DNA of 64,000 nt from Malurus cyaneus samueli (Eukaryota > Chordata > Aves > Passeriformes > Maluridae), in contig CM019216.1 of NCBI GenBank assembly GCA_009741485.1, positions 43,560,147 through 43,624,146 on the forward strand, in the 5' to 3' direction. Within the stretch, counting starts at the first letter, position 1. Each line of letters begins with the position of its first letter. Of this stretch, positions 37,336 to 50,000 are shown piece by piece. Below the pieces are notes generated by a model. That model was not told the origin of the DNA, made no database searches, and saw only the letters and a list, made by a program, of their open reading frames with translations. The translations under genes and the position numbers were made by a program.

Positions 37336-40146
37336 GAGAAAAAGAAACAAAAGAAAAAATATTTTTTCACAGTTAGGCAATCAGCTGTCCTTTGCTACAG
37401 GCAAGATGCAGAGCCCCTGGATCCATTAGTGTCTCATTCCCCCACAATAACATCTCCATGGAACTTTGTCTTCAGGCACTCAGTTTTGAAAACAGCTCTG
37501 CCAATGGCACACACAGAGATCAATCTTTGTGCAGGGCCAAATTCTGACCCTGGCCAAAGCAGTAATCCGCACACTTAGGTTCACAAGTACTGTTTATACA
37601 CACGGTATCCAGCCCATAAAACCAATGTTAGTACTTAAGCACTGAAATACAGTCACTACAACAGCCTTACATAGTTATCTAAAGGAAATTAAAACTGAAT
37701 ATTGCTTACAGCAAACGGGAGAACGTGTTTGCAACAGTTATACTTGTGTGCTGTCAGTACGAGAAGTCTGAACAGCACATTGGATGAATAAGAACTCTAT
37801 TTAAGAAACTGTGTATTCCAGTTTACTAATCTGTGTGAGAGTGAAATTGTGGGAACAAAAATATTATGTTAATGTGAAACCACTTCAAGAAAGAAATCAG
37901 AAAATATGTGTAGTTAATCTTCCACCCAGGAAAATGAAAGCATGAGAACAAGCACTAACTTTTTGCAGAGACAGCTGATGCTGGTGTAAATCACTCACAC
38001 ATTAGTATGTTATTTTCATTTAGAGTTATGTACTGAGCTGTTTTTGTAGCCTATGATTCCTGCTCAAATCTATTTAACAGTAATAGCCATGAGCCTTGCT
38101 ACTCTTCAGAAATGCAGTACAATGGAATTATTCTAGTGCTGCAAAATGGCTCATTCTTACTGCACAAATGACTTCTACGTGCACTAAATCACGCTGCATT
38201 AAAAAGAGCTGATGAAAAGAGCAACATCTCTTCCTCTTCTCTGTTTCTGCCCCGAAAGGAAGAGAAGGAGAGGGGAAGGGAAGGGGAGGAGATGCGAAGT
38301 AAAGCTGTGGTTTTCAAGACTTGCACTTGCATTTCACAATTTATATTCTACCCACCTGATCTTAGTCAGAAGCAATTATACCTGTTTGGCTGTGAAAAAA
38401 AGAAGTCAGAATCTTTTAAGGGGGATTTAAGTGCTCAGTGGAAGAGTTTATTCCATTCCTTTGGCTGACTCCAATAAAGTTTCCTGAGAATTAGGAAGAA
38501 TATCCTGGACTAGCCAAAAAAAAAATAGTTTTGATGTTTATTCAATTTGGTTGAGATAACAAATTTTGTCCAGATTCATAGCAGTGATAGGTACATCAAT
38601 CTGGGTCAAAGTGCTTGCAACACAAGCAAAGTATTTTCCAGTTTTACACGATTTTTTAAGTTGCTGTTAAATTTAGCAGGTTACTGTGGATATTGTATAG
38701 AGGGAATGTAGAGTGGAGGAGGAAAAATTTAATTTTCTTTTTTCCTCTTCATCAAGTTTACTAATCTTCATGGAAATAATTTTCAGGTGTATGAATTACC
38801 TCTGAAAAACAACAAAGGGGATTTTACACTCCCATCATACTTTCTTATCCCACAGATACAGAAGCTCCCATAATGCTGGAGGGCAGGGAAGAGACCAGGC
38901 AGAGGGAGGGGCTGGCCTCACTGCAGCCTCCCTTTCTCCCTCCAGCACCTGCATGAAACTGAACTGCTCTCTCTCTCTCTCAGCTGGTGCCTGGTGCATG
39001 ATATCATGAAGAAGAAAGGAGATTGCATGACTCAAAAAATGATTAAAGCTTCAGCCCATGGCGGCAGCCCTTGCCCTCTGCATGCCCTGCACATAGCAGC
39101 CTCCCTCAGCCTGTCACTGTCACTCAGACCAGAGGCAGCTATTTCAGAGGTGGAAAAGGGAAGGGATGATGGATCATTTAAGTATAGACGCATCTCAGCT
39201 TCTGTGGCTAATTCTGGGGAAAAAAAAAAAACCCACAAGACCAGTGTTGTTCTCTTTGTTGGTGCTATGATGCACAAGGCAGTGTTAAGCAGAGTGGTTG
39301 ATGACGATCGGGTATTCAGCAGCCTGGCACCTCCCAGCTTGTGGAGGACAGCACAAAGCAGAACAATATTTTTATCGAGTTTTAAAATGGGCCAATTGAG
39401 ATGCATGGGGAAGGTACCTGAACTATTCAGAGCTAGGAATTAGTTATTTCTGTGATGTAATCCGTGTGAGTTATCTTAAATATGTATCACAGGTTGGGAA
39501 AAATTGTACTCAAAATCAGTTTATTTTTCTCAGTTGATAAGCAAGACCACAAAACAATCATTTAACATTAATCCCAGCCACAAAATGTCGCTGTAAATAA
39601 CTTTCTGGAGCTGGGAAATGTAAGTAATGAAGATGAAATTTTCAAAGTCTGAGAAGCAATTTTTTTAACCCTATGTCGTGTCCACTCTCTTTGGAAATAA
39701 GATTTTTTTGGTTCTTTTGGAAATACCATGACTCAGCAATCCCATTTCTCTCCTTGAGGAGATGTTCTGAAATGAAGAAAGTGTCGAAGGCATGAACCAA
39801 CTCGGAAAAACTTGAGTGGTCATTGGCAAGGAACAACAGGAACCAGGATAATCCTGCATGCTGGGAAACTCCAGGAGGTCAAACATGGGTTCAGAGGATT
39901 CCCCAGAAAAGGAGGAATAAAGCATAAGGGTTTCCATAGAGGAGTGATCCACAAGGGCCATGTTGAGGAAAGCTGTCCCATAATTGATCATCTGAAGATG
40001 GCAAAGTAATGTCAGGTACTTATGATGTTTTGTTTATATTGTAAGAAAATTTATGAGGAGCAACAAATAGGAGGATAATAAGAAAGGCAAGGGCTTGTCC
40101 TTGGACAAGTAAGACAAATGAATCTTTTTAGGCACTTTATACTTAG
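37336..40146. other. Intergenic DNA, no gene recognised; one GC-richer patch
   Basis: Mostly AT-rich sequence apart from a patch at 38.84-39.44 kb that is described separately. A short CT repeat lies at about 38967-38981. No recognisable coding exon or transposon. Confidence 0.55.
38838..39443. other. GC-richer complex patch, possible regulatory or transcribed element
   Basis: This 600-bp segment is more balanced in composition and less repetitive than its surroundings. Frames of 149 codons (plus, 38994-39443) and 124 codons (minus, 39032-39406) overlap. The plus frame starts MHDIMKKKGD and has a low-complexity LSLSLSL stretch. I recognise no domain in either, and both cannot be real. It might be a conserved non-coding element or an exon of a long non-coding RNA, but nothing in the sequence alone decides this. 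Confidence 0.25.
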
Positions 40147-40370
40147 ACTCAGAGTGGTTTGGGTTGGAAGGGACCTTAAAGCCATCCAGTTCCAGCCCCC
40201 TCACCATGGGCAGGGACACATTCCACTAGACCAGGCTGCTCAAAGCCCCATCCAATCTGATCTTAAACACTTCCAGGGATGGGGCATCCACAACTTCTCT
40301 GGGCAACCTGTTCAAGTGCCTCACCACCCTCACAGTGAACAATTTCTTCCTAATATGTAATCTAAGATTA
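40147..40370 (-). mobile_element. CR1 LINE 3'-end fragment (minus orientation)
   Basis: Read on the plus strand, the match to the reverse complement of a CR1 3' end is strong: GGTTTGGGTTGGAAGGGACC, ACCATGGGCAGGGACACATT, CACTAGACCAGGCTGCTCAA, ACTTCCAGGGATGGGGCATC and TGGGCAACCTGTTCAAGTGC, then AATTTCTTCCTAATATGTAA. It is the best-preserved short CR1 copy here and so perhaps the youngest. The weaker CCCCTCTTACC at 40410 may extend it. It has no coding capacity. Confidence 0.95.
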
Positions 40371-42440
40371 GGTATTTCTCCCTCCTATAGAGAAGTCATA
40401 TTTTCTACCCCCTCTTACCATCTTGGGGAAATATCAGTAAGAACATTGGCTACTCTTTAATCTGGCCTTCTCCAATGAAACTTGCTAGTACTTTGAAAAA
40501 AAAACACATTATATTACTAAAACTGATTCTACCACCTGCCTTAAATTTTTGTGTAATTAAGACTGAATTTCCTAGCATATAAATAAGTTTTTCTTTCACA
40601 ATAAATCTATCTTGAAAAAAAAAAAGTTTTACAAATTTTACTGATTACTGAGTTTTGAACCTATTTCTGGTCCTTTGCATCAAGTGTTATTACACATTAC
40701 TTTTTCTCAAGTAGCAAAAGCATTTCCTGCATTCCTCCAGTTCTCACCTTCCTGTTGACTTAATTTCTGTTCCCATATAATGTTTTACTGTCCCTCCATC
40801 TGTAGTAGCATGCTCCTGGGCTATGCTGACAGAATATCCTCTGAAATAGATTGAATTATATGTATTTTTTTAAACATCCGGAGAGGTTTGTTTTGTTGCT
40901 GTGGTTGTTCTGTCCTTTTGTTAATTAAATTGTTTCATTAAGAGATTCCCACTTTCTCCTGTCCTTCAGCAAAGCAGTTGTTTGTTTGCTTCTGTATAAA
41001 TGGGATCATTTCACTAATGTGGTTTATTGCACAGCCCTATAACAGAACCATGACAGCAAGAGAGTACAGACTCAGAATACAAATAGGCAGTTAGGGCTGG
41101 GGAATTCTTATAACTGGGAATTTCTCATATTAGCTCTGTCACCTGAGAGTATGTTGCATGGAACAACTTCCTTGTTTTTTTATTCTCCTGACAGCTGAGA
41201 TGATCATAAAAGTAGACTTCGGCTCTGAATGTGTCTGAACCTCATGAAAAGTTGGACTGAAATCTGTATTTCCAGCAAGTTTAACTGGAATGGTGCTTCA
41301 CAATCTAGGAGTCTTGTTCTGTTAGTATTTTCAAGATATGCCCTTGGCATGTGTTCTGTTTGGATCACTGAGGGTTGAAATTCCATAACCAAATTGCAAT
41401 GGACTTACAGTCAAGACTGAAATTCCACAATCAAGTTGGAGCAAGTGGTTGCAGTCACCAAAACAAGATTTTGGCAGCCTGGCTGAGCTGATCCAAATGC
41501 TGGGGTTGAGCAGTGGTCACACACAAATCACTGCTCTGCTGCCCAGCCTGAGACGTGGCCCTGCTCCTTCATGTGTGCTGGCTCTGGTGTACACCTGACC
41601 CTGCATAAACCCCACAAAGCACAGTCAGTCACCTGTTTGCTCTCTCACAGAGGTCAACTTCCTTCAAATTTAGGTTTCTAAATGACTCACTGAGCCTGTC
41701 TTTTTTTCAGAAAGACCTTAAGGCTAGACTGTGAATGTCACCAAGCAGAAAGCCATCTTTTCTTTGGCTAAATCTGGTGCTCAATGGCCTTACCTGAAGA
41801 ACTGTGTCCTGTCTCCAGTTTCCCCTCTGCAGCCTCATGGCCATTGATTTACACTGTGATGATGTCAGAAAACAGTATGAATAAGCTATCCTACCTTTCA
41901 TCAAAAGAAGCACTTTGATTAAGACAAGGGAGATGATTTTTACATCTGTATTCAGCATTCAAGAGAATAATAATTTATTCAAACTTCATAGATATTGTTA
42001 ATATTGGAGAAGATACTGAAAATGAAAACAATATTTGAGGGCTGGATGAAGAATTGTGCACCGAGAAACTTCAGAAATCCAATATGTTTAGTTCAACAAA
42101 GCTAGAGGTGCAGTGAATAAATTCCTTCATGAGGAGATAATATTAAGAAGACGTTTTATCTTTTGGAGAGAAGTGTACCAAGAATTAGTGGCCAAAAGCT
42201 GATGCAAAAAAAAATTCAACCTGGAAAAAAAAAATACCTTTTTTTAAAAAAAATCACTGTGAAAGTAATTAATTAATGATGAGGGTGAGGGGGGTTGCTG
42301 CCACAGAAACAGCAGATTTTCTTTTCTTGATGTCTCCAAATCAAGATTGACTACCTTGCTGAGGAACTGCTTTTACCAAATGCCAACTAATGAGCACAGT
42401 ACAAGGGTAAATAGGTGGAATTTACTGCGCTGAAAAGCAC
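40371..42440. other. Intergenic DNA, nothing recognised
   Basis: AT-rich sequence, with short A-runs near 40.50 and 40.61 kb. No domain-bearing frame or named repeat was recognised. Confidence 0.55.
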
Positions 42441-42503
42441 AGGAGGTCAGAGTAGATGATCTAACCATCCCTTCTGGCTTTAACTTCCATGCATCTATGA
42501 ATT
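42441..42503 (+). mobile_element. Old CR1-type LINE 3'-end fragment (plus orientation)
   Basis: AGGAGGTCAGAGTAGATGAT, CTAACCATCCCTTCTGGCTT and GCATCTATGAATT resemble the 3' end of an older amniote CR1 group, with consensus words like GACTAGATGATCTAATGGTC and CTATGAATC. Only about 60 bp can be recognised, and divergence is high. Confidence 0.7.
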
Positions 42504-43547
42504 ATCCTAGATTTGTTGGCATGCAATAGGATTTAAAAAGCAAGCCTTTAAGGTAAAACTGTTTGCTATTTGCCTCAGGAAAATAATCTTCTGGTTCATG
42601 CAAAGGAAAACCAGATTGGTCTGTATTAATGGTGTCTGGCAGAACATTTTCTCATTTGCTTGCCAAAGTTTTGGTGAGGGCTTTATTGCCAGCTGTAGGA
42701 AGTGATATGGGTTGATATAAAATATATAAACAACTCAGTAACCTTCTCATGGGAGTGAAGTATATACAATGAACATAATTTTTTTTTTCCCTTCAGAGAA
42801 TTCAGGAATTTGGCTCTTCCCAAACTGTAGCAATCATGCTTAAGCATTTTATAGACTTCTAGTGAAAAACTGCCAAGCTTCAGAGACTTGTCAAGGGTAG
42901 AGGTTGAATATTAATCTTCACCACTGTCTTTTCAACTACATCTGAGCTCCCTCTTCTGACATTTAGATTCCTTTTTAACCCTTTAGAGTGACTGTAAAGC
43001 AACTCCACCAGGTATATCCCCTGGAGCAGGTATCAGGCTTATTATCAAATAAGCCTTATCAGAGTGCTGTAGACATTAACATCAGTAACACTGCATTGAC
43101 TGCATTGTCCTATAATTTCAAGCAGGGATGTATGTGATCTTTTCCCACTTATGCAAATATTTTACTCTTTTTTCTTTTTAAACGACAACGTTTTGCTGCC
43201 ACTATCTTCTGTGCAAAGCTCTTCAGTTTTTCAAACACAATTTTACTAGGAATTAAAGTCCCCAGGCACTTCAGCCACTCCTTCCTGATTTACTGTAGCT
43301 GGATAACTTCGTAGGATGCTGTCCAGGACACTGATTTTAAAGCTTGCACAATGTTTAAGGGAATCAATTCTTTATTATCCTCAGAGGTATGTGCTCTTCT
43401 TTAATCACATCACAAGTCCTATTGTAGTTTATGTCTAAGCTGTCATGCTCAGAGGGCAACATTTTATGTTTTTTTTAAATACATGGACCCATATGAATAA
43501 ACATATCCTGTCTTTTTGACTGCCAGGATCTTGACAGCATTCTTGTA

Positions 43548-43677
43548 CTTCTTTTTTTTCTTCTTTATTTTTGGTGGATGGGGTTTTTTTGTTGTTTTTT
43601 GGTTTGGTTTGGATTGGATTTTTGGGGAGGTGAGTTTTCTTTTATTTGTTTTCATTTTTGTTTTTTGTTTAAGGTTG
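43548..43677. repeat. T/G-rich low-complexity tract
   Basis: Runs of T broken by single or paired G, including GTTTTTTTGTTGTTTTTTGG and GGTTTGGTTTGG. It is the mirror in composition of the A/C-rich tract near 0.65 kb. The open frame through it, rich in Phe and Trp, is an artefact. Confidence 0.8.
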
Positions 43678-45899
43678 ATATTGATTTTTTAACATGTAAA
43701 GATTGCCAGCATAGCCACACATTTCTTCAAATATCTCCATGCACGGCCATATTTCAGTGTCCCCTCCCAGTTTATATAGTTTCATCTTTGCCAGACTTTT
43801 CCTGGCAAGAAAAGTGCTCCATGGTGGCTACTAGGTCAGCTTTAGCAACAGAAGAGAAAAGGGAAGACTACAGTCAGTTATCAACATTTTTTAATTGATT
43901 TTGCATGATGCTGCAGTTCCTCCTTTATCTTGGGAGTTTTTGTCAAACTTTTTTCGGTCCAGGAGACTGTTTTTTAAGCATGATAAAAATATGCCACTCA
44001 GAAAGTCTTCATTTTACTCATTAGATCTTGGACATGTCTCTCACACTACAAAGTATGCCTGTCCCTTAGGGAAGACAAAGGGAGAGAAAACCCCACAATG
44101 TAATTGTTTGTCATGTTTTAAGATGAATTTTATAAAAAAAAAAACCCACAGTGATGATGGACTAGACTGTGTGGTGATGGCTTCATTCTGCCAGCACTCT
44201 CAGATATTAAAATCCTACTTGATCCCTAGGCTGGCAATGAAGAGCTCATGAAAAAGCAGCGAGTCATTTATCCATTTGCTCAAGGCTTTTCCTACCAGAA
44301 TAAAGTCCTCTGGCCACCTCCTCTTCTCTCAGCAGATTTGATAATACCTACTTCCCAAAATGGGTACCAGCAAAAGACCACAATGAACTAGTGACAGAAC
44401 AGTAAAAACCACGTGAGAAAACATTTTTAAAAATAGAGAAGAGCAACATATAGAGGAACAGCATACACAAGGGAAAGGATGATTTTTGGACTATATTGAT
44501 TCAGGTTGAATTCAGCTTGACAAAAACTGGCCTTTCACAGAGCACTGACAGGCAATTTTGTGCATAGTTTCAGTAAAAATAAAGCACTAAATTATTGTTG
44601 CCATTCAAATTGATAAAATTTTTACCATCAGTTAAAGATTTTTTAGATTTTGATTCCAGAAAATAGGTATTTTTCTGCCTATAAATATAAAATTAATTAT
44701 AGAGTGGGGTATATATGAAAGGAAAGACCAAGAGAAATTAGAAGGCATTCACAACAGCTTGATATGCAGAAATCTAATTTTTCAGCCATGCACATATAAG
44801 ATATTACACTGTAGGCTACAGTGGGAAAAATGACAAAAATATCTGTCTGTTTGGTACCACAAAGTCATCCCAATCAATATGGATTTCCATCTGCATCCTC
44901 TCTCTCACTTTCATTCTGACATTAAATTTCATCCTGAACTGGAAAGATCCTTTAATTGAAGTCAAAACAAGTACATTAATGGGGAAAAAATTAGTTTCAA
45001 AATTTCATTTTCAAATGAAAAATAACTCCTGCCAAAACATGCAAACATCTCTCTTCAAGTGTAGTAGCTGTTAATTACGACTATGTTGTGACAGTATACA
45101 CTACATATCCACAAGAATTGGTGATTTGTATTTCTTTATTTTCTTGGACACATTAATCTTGTCTTCCTTACGCCTGTTCTGTATTTCAGCTCCACTGAGC
45201 ACAAAGAGGCAGAAGATGAATTTTGGACCAGGCTTACACAGGCTCATCATTCTACCACTGTGTTTTCTAACCCCAAGGTTAGCAGGGTTAGTCAGTCAGT
45301 GCTGAGAACAACGACTTAATTGAAAACAATTCCCTAATCTGTAAAGCAGCTTCTGTGTGAATGCTGTCACAACTAGAGACTCAAAACTCTGAGTGTAGAC
45401 ACTGACTCTGCCCTGCTCATTTGCTTTGCAGCTGGTATATTCAAGCACAGGCACGACAGCTTCATGCCTTCCCTGTGTGCATTTATATTCTGGAGTGCAG
45501 CGAAGTAAATGTATTACTGTGTATTGCTTTCTGTGGTTACAACACTGATTACACATGAGGGTACTACATCAGTTATAATGGCAGGAAAGGTTATTAATAG
45601 ATGTTGTTTGAAGGTAGCTGCTGTTCTGAGACTATAGTTATGATTAGACACTCTCAGATCTATGTATGAATATGTGACCCTGAAAAGTAAGTAATGCCAA
45701 AGCCTGTCTCCTCTGATGATGGAAGCAAATACCATGTTTATTCCCTTGCCAGGGATCATCAGATCATCAGACCAACGACATGAGAAAAAAAAAATGAAGA
45801 TATTATAACGTGGTGGATTGTGCTTTATAGAACACAGAATCAGAAATGTAACTTAAAATTTAGTAGACTTTTTAAAGACTAATAAATTAGGTGAAAAAT

Positions 45900-45923
45900 A
45901 AAAACATAAAAACATAAAAACAT
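45900..45923. repeat. Three tandem copies of octamer AAAAACAT
   Basis: Three exact units occur at 45900-45907, 45908-45915 and 45916-45923. It is a minor slippage repeat. Confidence 0.9.
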
Positions 45924-46989
45924 AAGAGAACACTTTTTTTTTTTTGATAGAGTATCTTAGGACAAAAAAATATCTTGCATATGAGACCTATAAACAACAT
46001 CCAGACATCCAGATGGGAGTTTCAAGTTCTTCTAGGTTGTGTTGACTGTTTATGTACAGGCATATGTCTAAAAAAACGCATTGTGAAAAACGTCAACAAT
46101 CCTTGTGTAAACTGGCTGTGGGAGTGTATTCATGATGTTGAGCACTCAAGTCTAGCGTTACAAAAACAAAGCCACTGTTGTGTCACCAGCTAACAGGACA
46201 CAACATGATCCTGCAATGATAACACAGAGAGAATTTGCAGGGTTTAGCACGATGGGCTACTCTTTCTAACTTGGCAATAAACACAATGTACACTTGACGA
46301 CATGGTTTTTGAGCAAGTGGTGATTGAAGTTCAGACCTGGACATAATGCCCAAATCATTAGTAATAAAATATTAATTTAATGTCCATACAATATCGTGTC
46401 CTTTTTTTCCCCAGATTGTCACAAATTTCTGCTGGCATCTCAGCCTGCAGTGCTCAAATGAGTATCACCAGCAGGCTGTCTTACAGATCCAGCAGATGTA
46501 AACCAGGTACAAGAATAGACACAGAAGGGAATCACATTAATTTCTTTCAGGTTAATGGATGCATTAGTAACCACCTAGGTTCTATCTGGGATTCTGAGCC
46601 CTGCTTGGGAAATGCAGATCTAAGCCTTGAAACTCTGTGCTGACTGAGGCCTCCGGAAAACTGCATTCATAAGCAGCAGGACCCGTATGCAGGGATTTGC
46701 TTTGTTCTTGAGTCAGGGAGGGGGAGATGGACAGGGGACAAACTGAACAGCTCCCCCATGACTCAGTATGAGTGGAAAAAGGCAATAATAAACAAGATTT
46801 CAAGAGCATATAACAATTGTTACATTCAAATATGGAAAATGCATCCTAAATTCTTTCTTGGGACAAATCACAAGGTAAATCTATGGGAGAGGCTTGAAAT
46901 TTCTTCCAAATGAGCTGTGAGAGGGCTGTGGAAGAGCTTTCAGGATCCTAACTTTTACATCAGTTCCTTGATTCAAAAGCTCCCAAGGG

Positions 46990-47016
46990 CAATTGCTAGA
47001 GCCACAATTGCTAGAG
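46990..47016. repeat. Direct repeat of CAATTGCTAGAG
   Basis: Two exact 12-bp copies at 46990-47001 and 47005-47016, 15 bp apart start to start. Each carries the palindrome CAATTG. Confidence 0.9.
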
Positions 47017-50000
47017 TGTGCCATGATGATGTCCAGGGCATTGCTCAGGAGAAAGGGGAGACAGGAGTGTCATTGGGAGCAATCCTATCCACTTCCCATG
47101 AGATCCATTGCTCAGAATGAAAAGATTAAGAAGCTACTTCTTGTATCTTCCCTTCCTAATACTAATTCTTTCAGCACCAAATGTGCATTCCTCCACCTCC
47201 TCATAGATTTCCAAGGTTACTCATAAGACCAAATACTCCTGAGGCTGGAGAGAAAATGAAATCCTTTAAATTTCACTGTCCTCAGGCTCCCCATCCCTGC
47301 AGCAGGCCCATGCCTTTCTTCATTATTCTATTGAAAAGGCTCACAACAAACTCCCCAAGGAAGACCCATCATGGATACAAAGCCACGTTTCTCTCTTAGA
47401 GAGCAATAAAAACACACACTGTGCAGTAGACTTCAGATTCATAAAAATCTAATTTAGAAAAGGTGATTTAATGGATTTAGGAATATAGATTGAAACTTAT
47501 AAAGCTTTTACTCTGCAGCTGAAACCAGCCTCAGCTTTCCTGAAGAACCCAAGATAATATATTTTGTAAGCTGTCTGCCCAATTTCTGCCTTCCCAACAC
47601 AAGCAGAAAACTTCTTCCTCATGATGATTTTGTGAGAATAAATTCTGCTGATGATCACAAGGCTCTCAGATAAAGTGATAGAGACCCTAAAAAGAGAACA
47701 TAAAATATAGTCCCAGACTACACTTTTGCCAATATTTTATTTCAGATTTGAATTCCAAACCATTTGCAGTTCCTCTGTGTAAAGGCTTGGCTTCAATTAA
47801 AGCACTGCTTATGAGCAGTCATGAGCCAGTATGTCCTGTCTTCTCTAATCCTTTTTCCTGTTTCCTTACCTACCTTTTTGCCTCTATCAGAGCTGCAGGG
47901 CTTTCAGATTTGAAGTGTAGTGCTGGGCTCAGGAAAAGTAAGCTTTATTCACTCTTTTCTGCTGATATTTTGTGTGAAGTCAAGGAAATAATTTGACCCT
48001 TTCGTTTCCCGCGCACAAAAAGAGAGCGAGGGTGTTTTCTTTGTCCCATCTGCCGGTAGGATACAGCAGGCTCCCCTACCCATTAAAGCTCCCCTAGCTG
48101 CTCTCAGCTACATTTGCAGAGAAGTGACCCTTGTCTGCACCTTGTCTGAGGCCACTGACCACCAGCATGGCCACAGGAGAGAAGAGGAGCGGTTAACAGA
48201 TGGTGGCTGTAATGCCAGGCCCCAAGCCATTCCAAGGAGATCCCCTGGCTTTCAGGTTATGAGGAGAAAGGTGGTACTTTCCACCCACCTTAATCCTGCT
48301 TCCATATGGCTTTGAGGAAGAGTTGTAAAGAAAGGGGAAGGTGGCTGGCTGATAAAAGGAGTAACAGGCGCCAAATCAGTCAGCACTGGACGTTTGCACC
48401 TTTGGAGGTTTTCTTTTTCTACTCTGTGGATTGGAGGCTGCTCTGCTCCTTACTGATCTCCCCAGCTTCACAGAGCACCTCATTCTCCTCCCAGCCTCTC
48501 TCCAGTGCTCCTCCATTCTCCTGGAGCATCCTCCTCCCTGAAAAGTTGCCCTTTTACTCAACCACTGAGAAGGGGAATGTTTTTTCCAGTTGTTTCTGCT
48601 TCTGCTGCTGTGCCTTTTCCCCCATTCCTTGTGTACCTGTAAACCTTGGTCTCAGGAGGAGCTCAGCATTTGACCTGAAAAATCTTACTTCATTGGCCCT
48701 GCTGCTTTAATCAACATGATTAGATATTTTTCTTAATATTTGTGACCAAGTAAGGAGACAAGCACAGGGGATGACAGATCTTCCACAGTGCTGTTGGACT
48801 TGGTTACAAAGCAGTTTTCAGAAAAGCAGATCTATACGATTTCCATGTGTTCTTTGTCATTAATTATGGCTAACTTTAGGCAAAAAAAACCTGAAGTTCT
48901 TTAGCTACTAACCCTGTGAAAGCTGCTTAAAAGAGAACAATATGTATCTCCCTAACATCATTATAGACCTAATAAAAGCACAGTGCAGTACAGCTGCAAG
49001 TACAGCTGTCCACAAGGTTTTCCATAAATTCTTTGGAAACTGGGGCTGATTTGATTTTCTGTTTCAGAAAAACCCAAATATAGTGGTGATTTAGGCATTT
49101 CAACACCTTACCTTTCACATTTTCCCCTTCAGTGGTCGAGATCTAGTAAATACCAAACTATGACTTCCTTAATGAAGTGTAAGAATAACTTGAAATGTGT
49201 ACTGATTTTACCCAGGAAACTTCTCAGAAATCTCAGATACAGCTGACATATGTAAACACACATGTTGAGTAAAACAGAATTAAAATCTGAACTTGAGTTG
49301 CTCTTATCTCTGTTTGACTTCAGCAAGTTTGTGATACTTGTAAAGGTTTTTTTTTATGATGAATGGAATAGTGAGCTGATGCGTAACAGTTATATTTGTG
49401 TGTAGATGTGCTGTATACAGATTTGCATTTTGAAATATAAAGTTTAAAGGGAAAAATATGGTGTTTAGAAGACTTCCTCCAAATCTAATCAAACTCACGT
49501 TCTGTCATCAGCTACTAAAAGTAAAATTAAGAAATACCAGTCTGAATGCTTTTCTTGATTTATATTTTGTTACCTTTTCTGAAGACTGAAAACTGCTCAA
49601 AAACAACTGTGAGAGCACCACATTTATACAGCATTTCTGCAGAGCTGGAGATGAATTTCACCCAAGGAAGCAAATTACATTTGAGAATATTTTTATATAG
49701 AGACAATTCTAAGTAACTCAAACCAAAAAAGAAAATATAGATATAAAAATAAAACCACTGCATTTTCTTCATTCCCTCATCAAACTTTGTGATATCTCAG
49801 TAGGGCCCCCCATGAAGATTTGAGGCAAAGAAAGAAGCAGGATGATTTTCCCCAGAACTTGAGGCACAAGAAGGGAAGCAACTCCCTATGTTATGATACA
49901 TCCAAAGACACAGCTTTCGAAAAGTCCACTTTTTGTTCTGAGGCTCAAAACCTTGTGTTCCACTAACCCTTTACTTGGCAACCCCTGTTGCCACACCCAT

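Noticed and set aside
37162..37429. Poly-Phe and poly-Lys open frames
   Set aside because: They are translations of the (GAAAAA)n repeat on the two strands.
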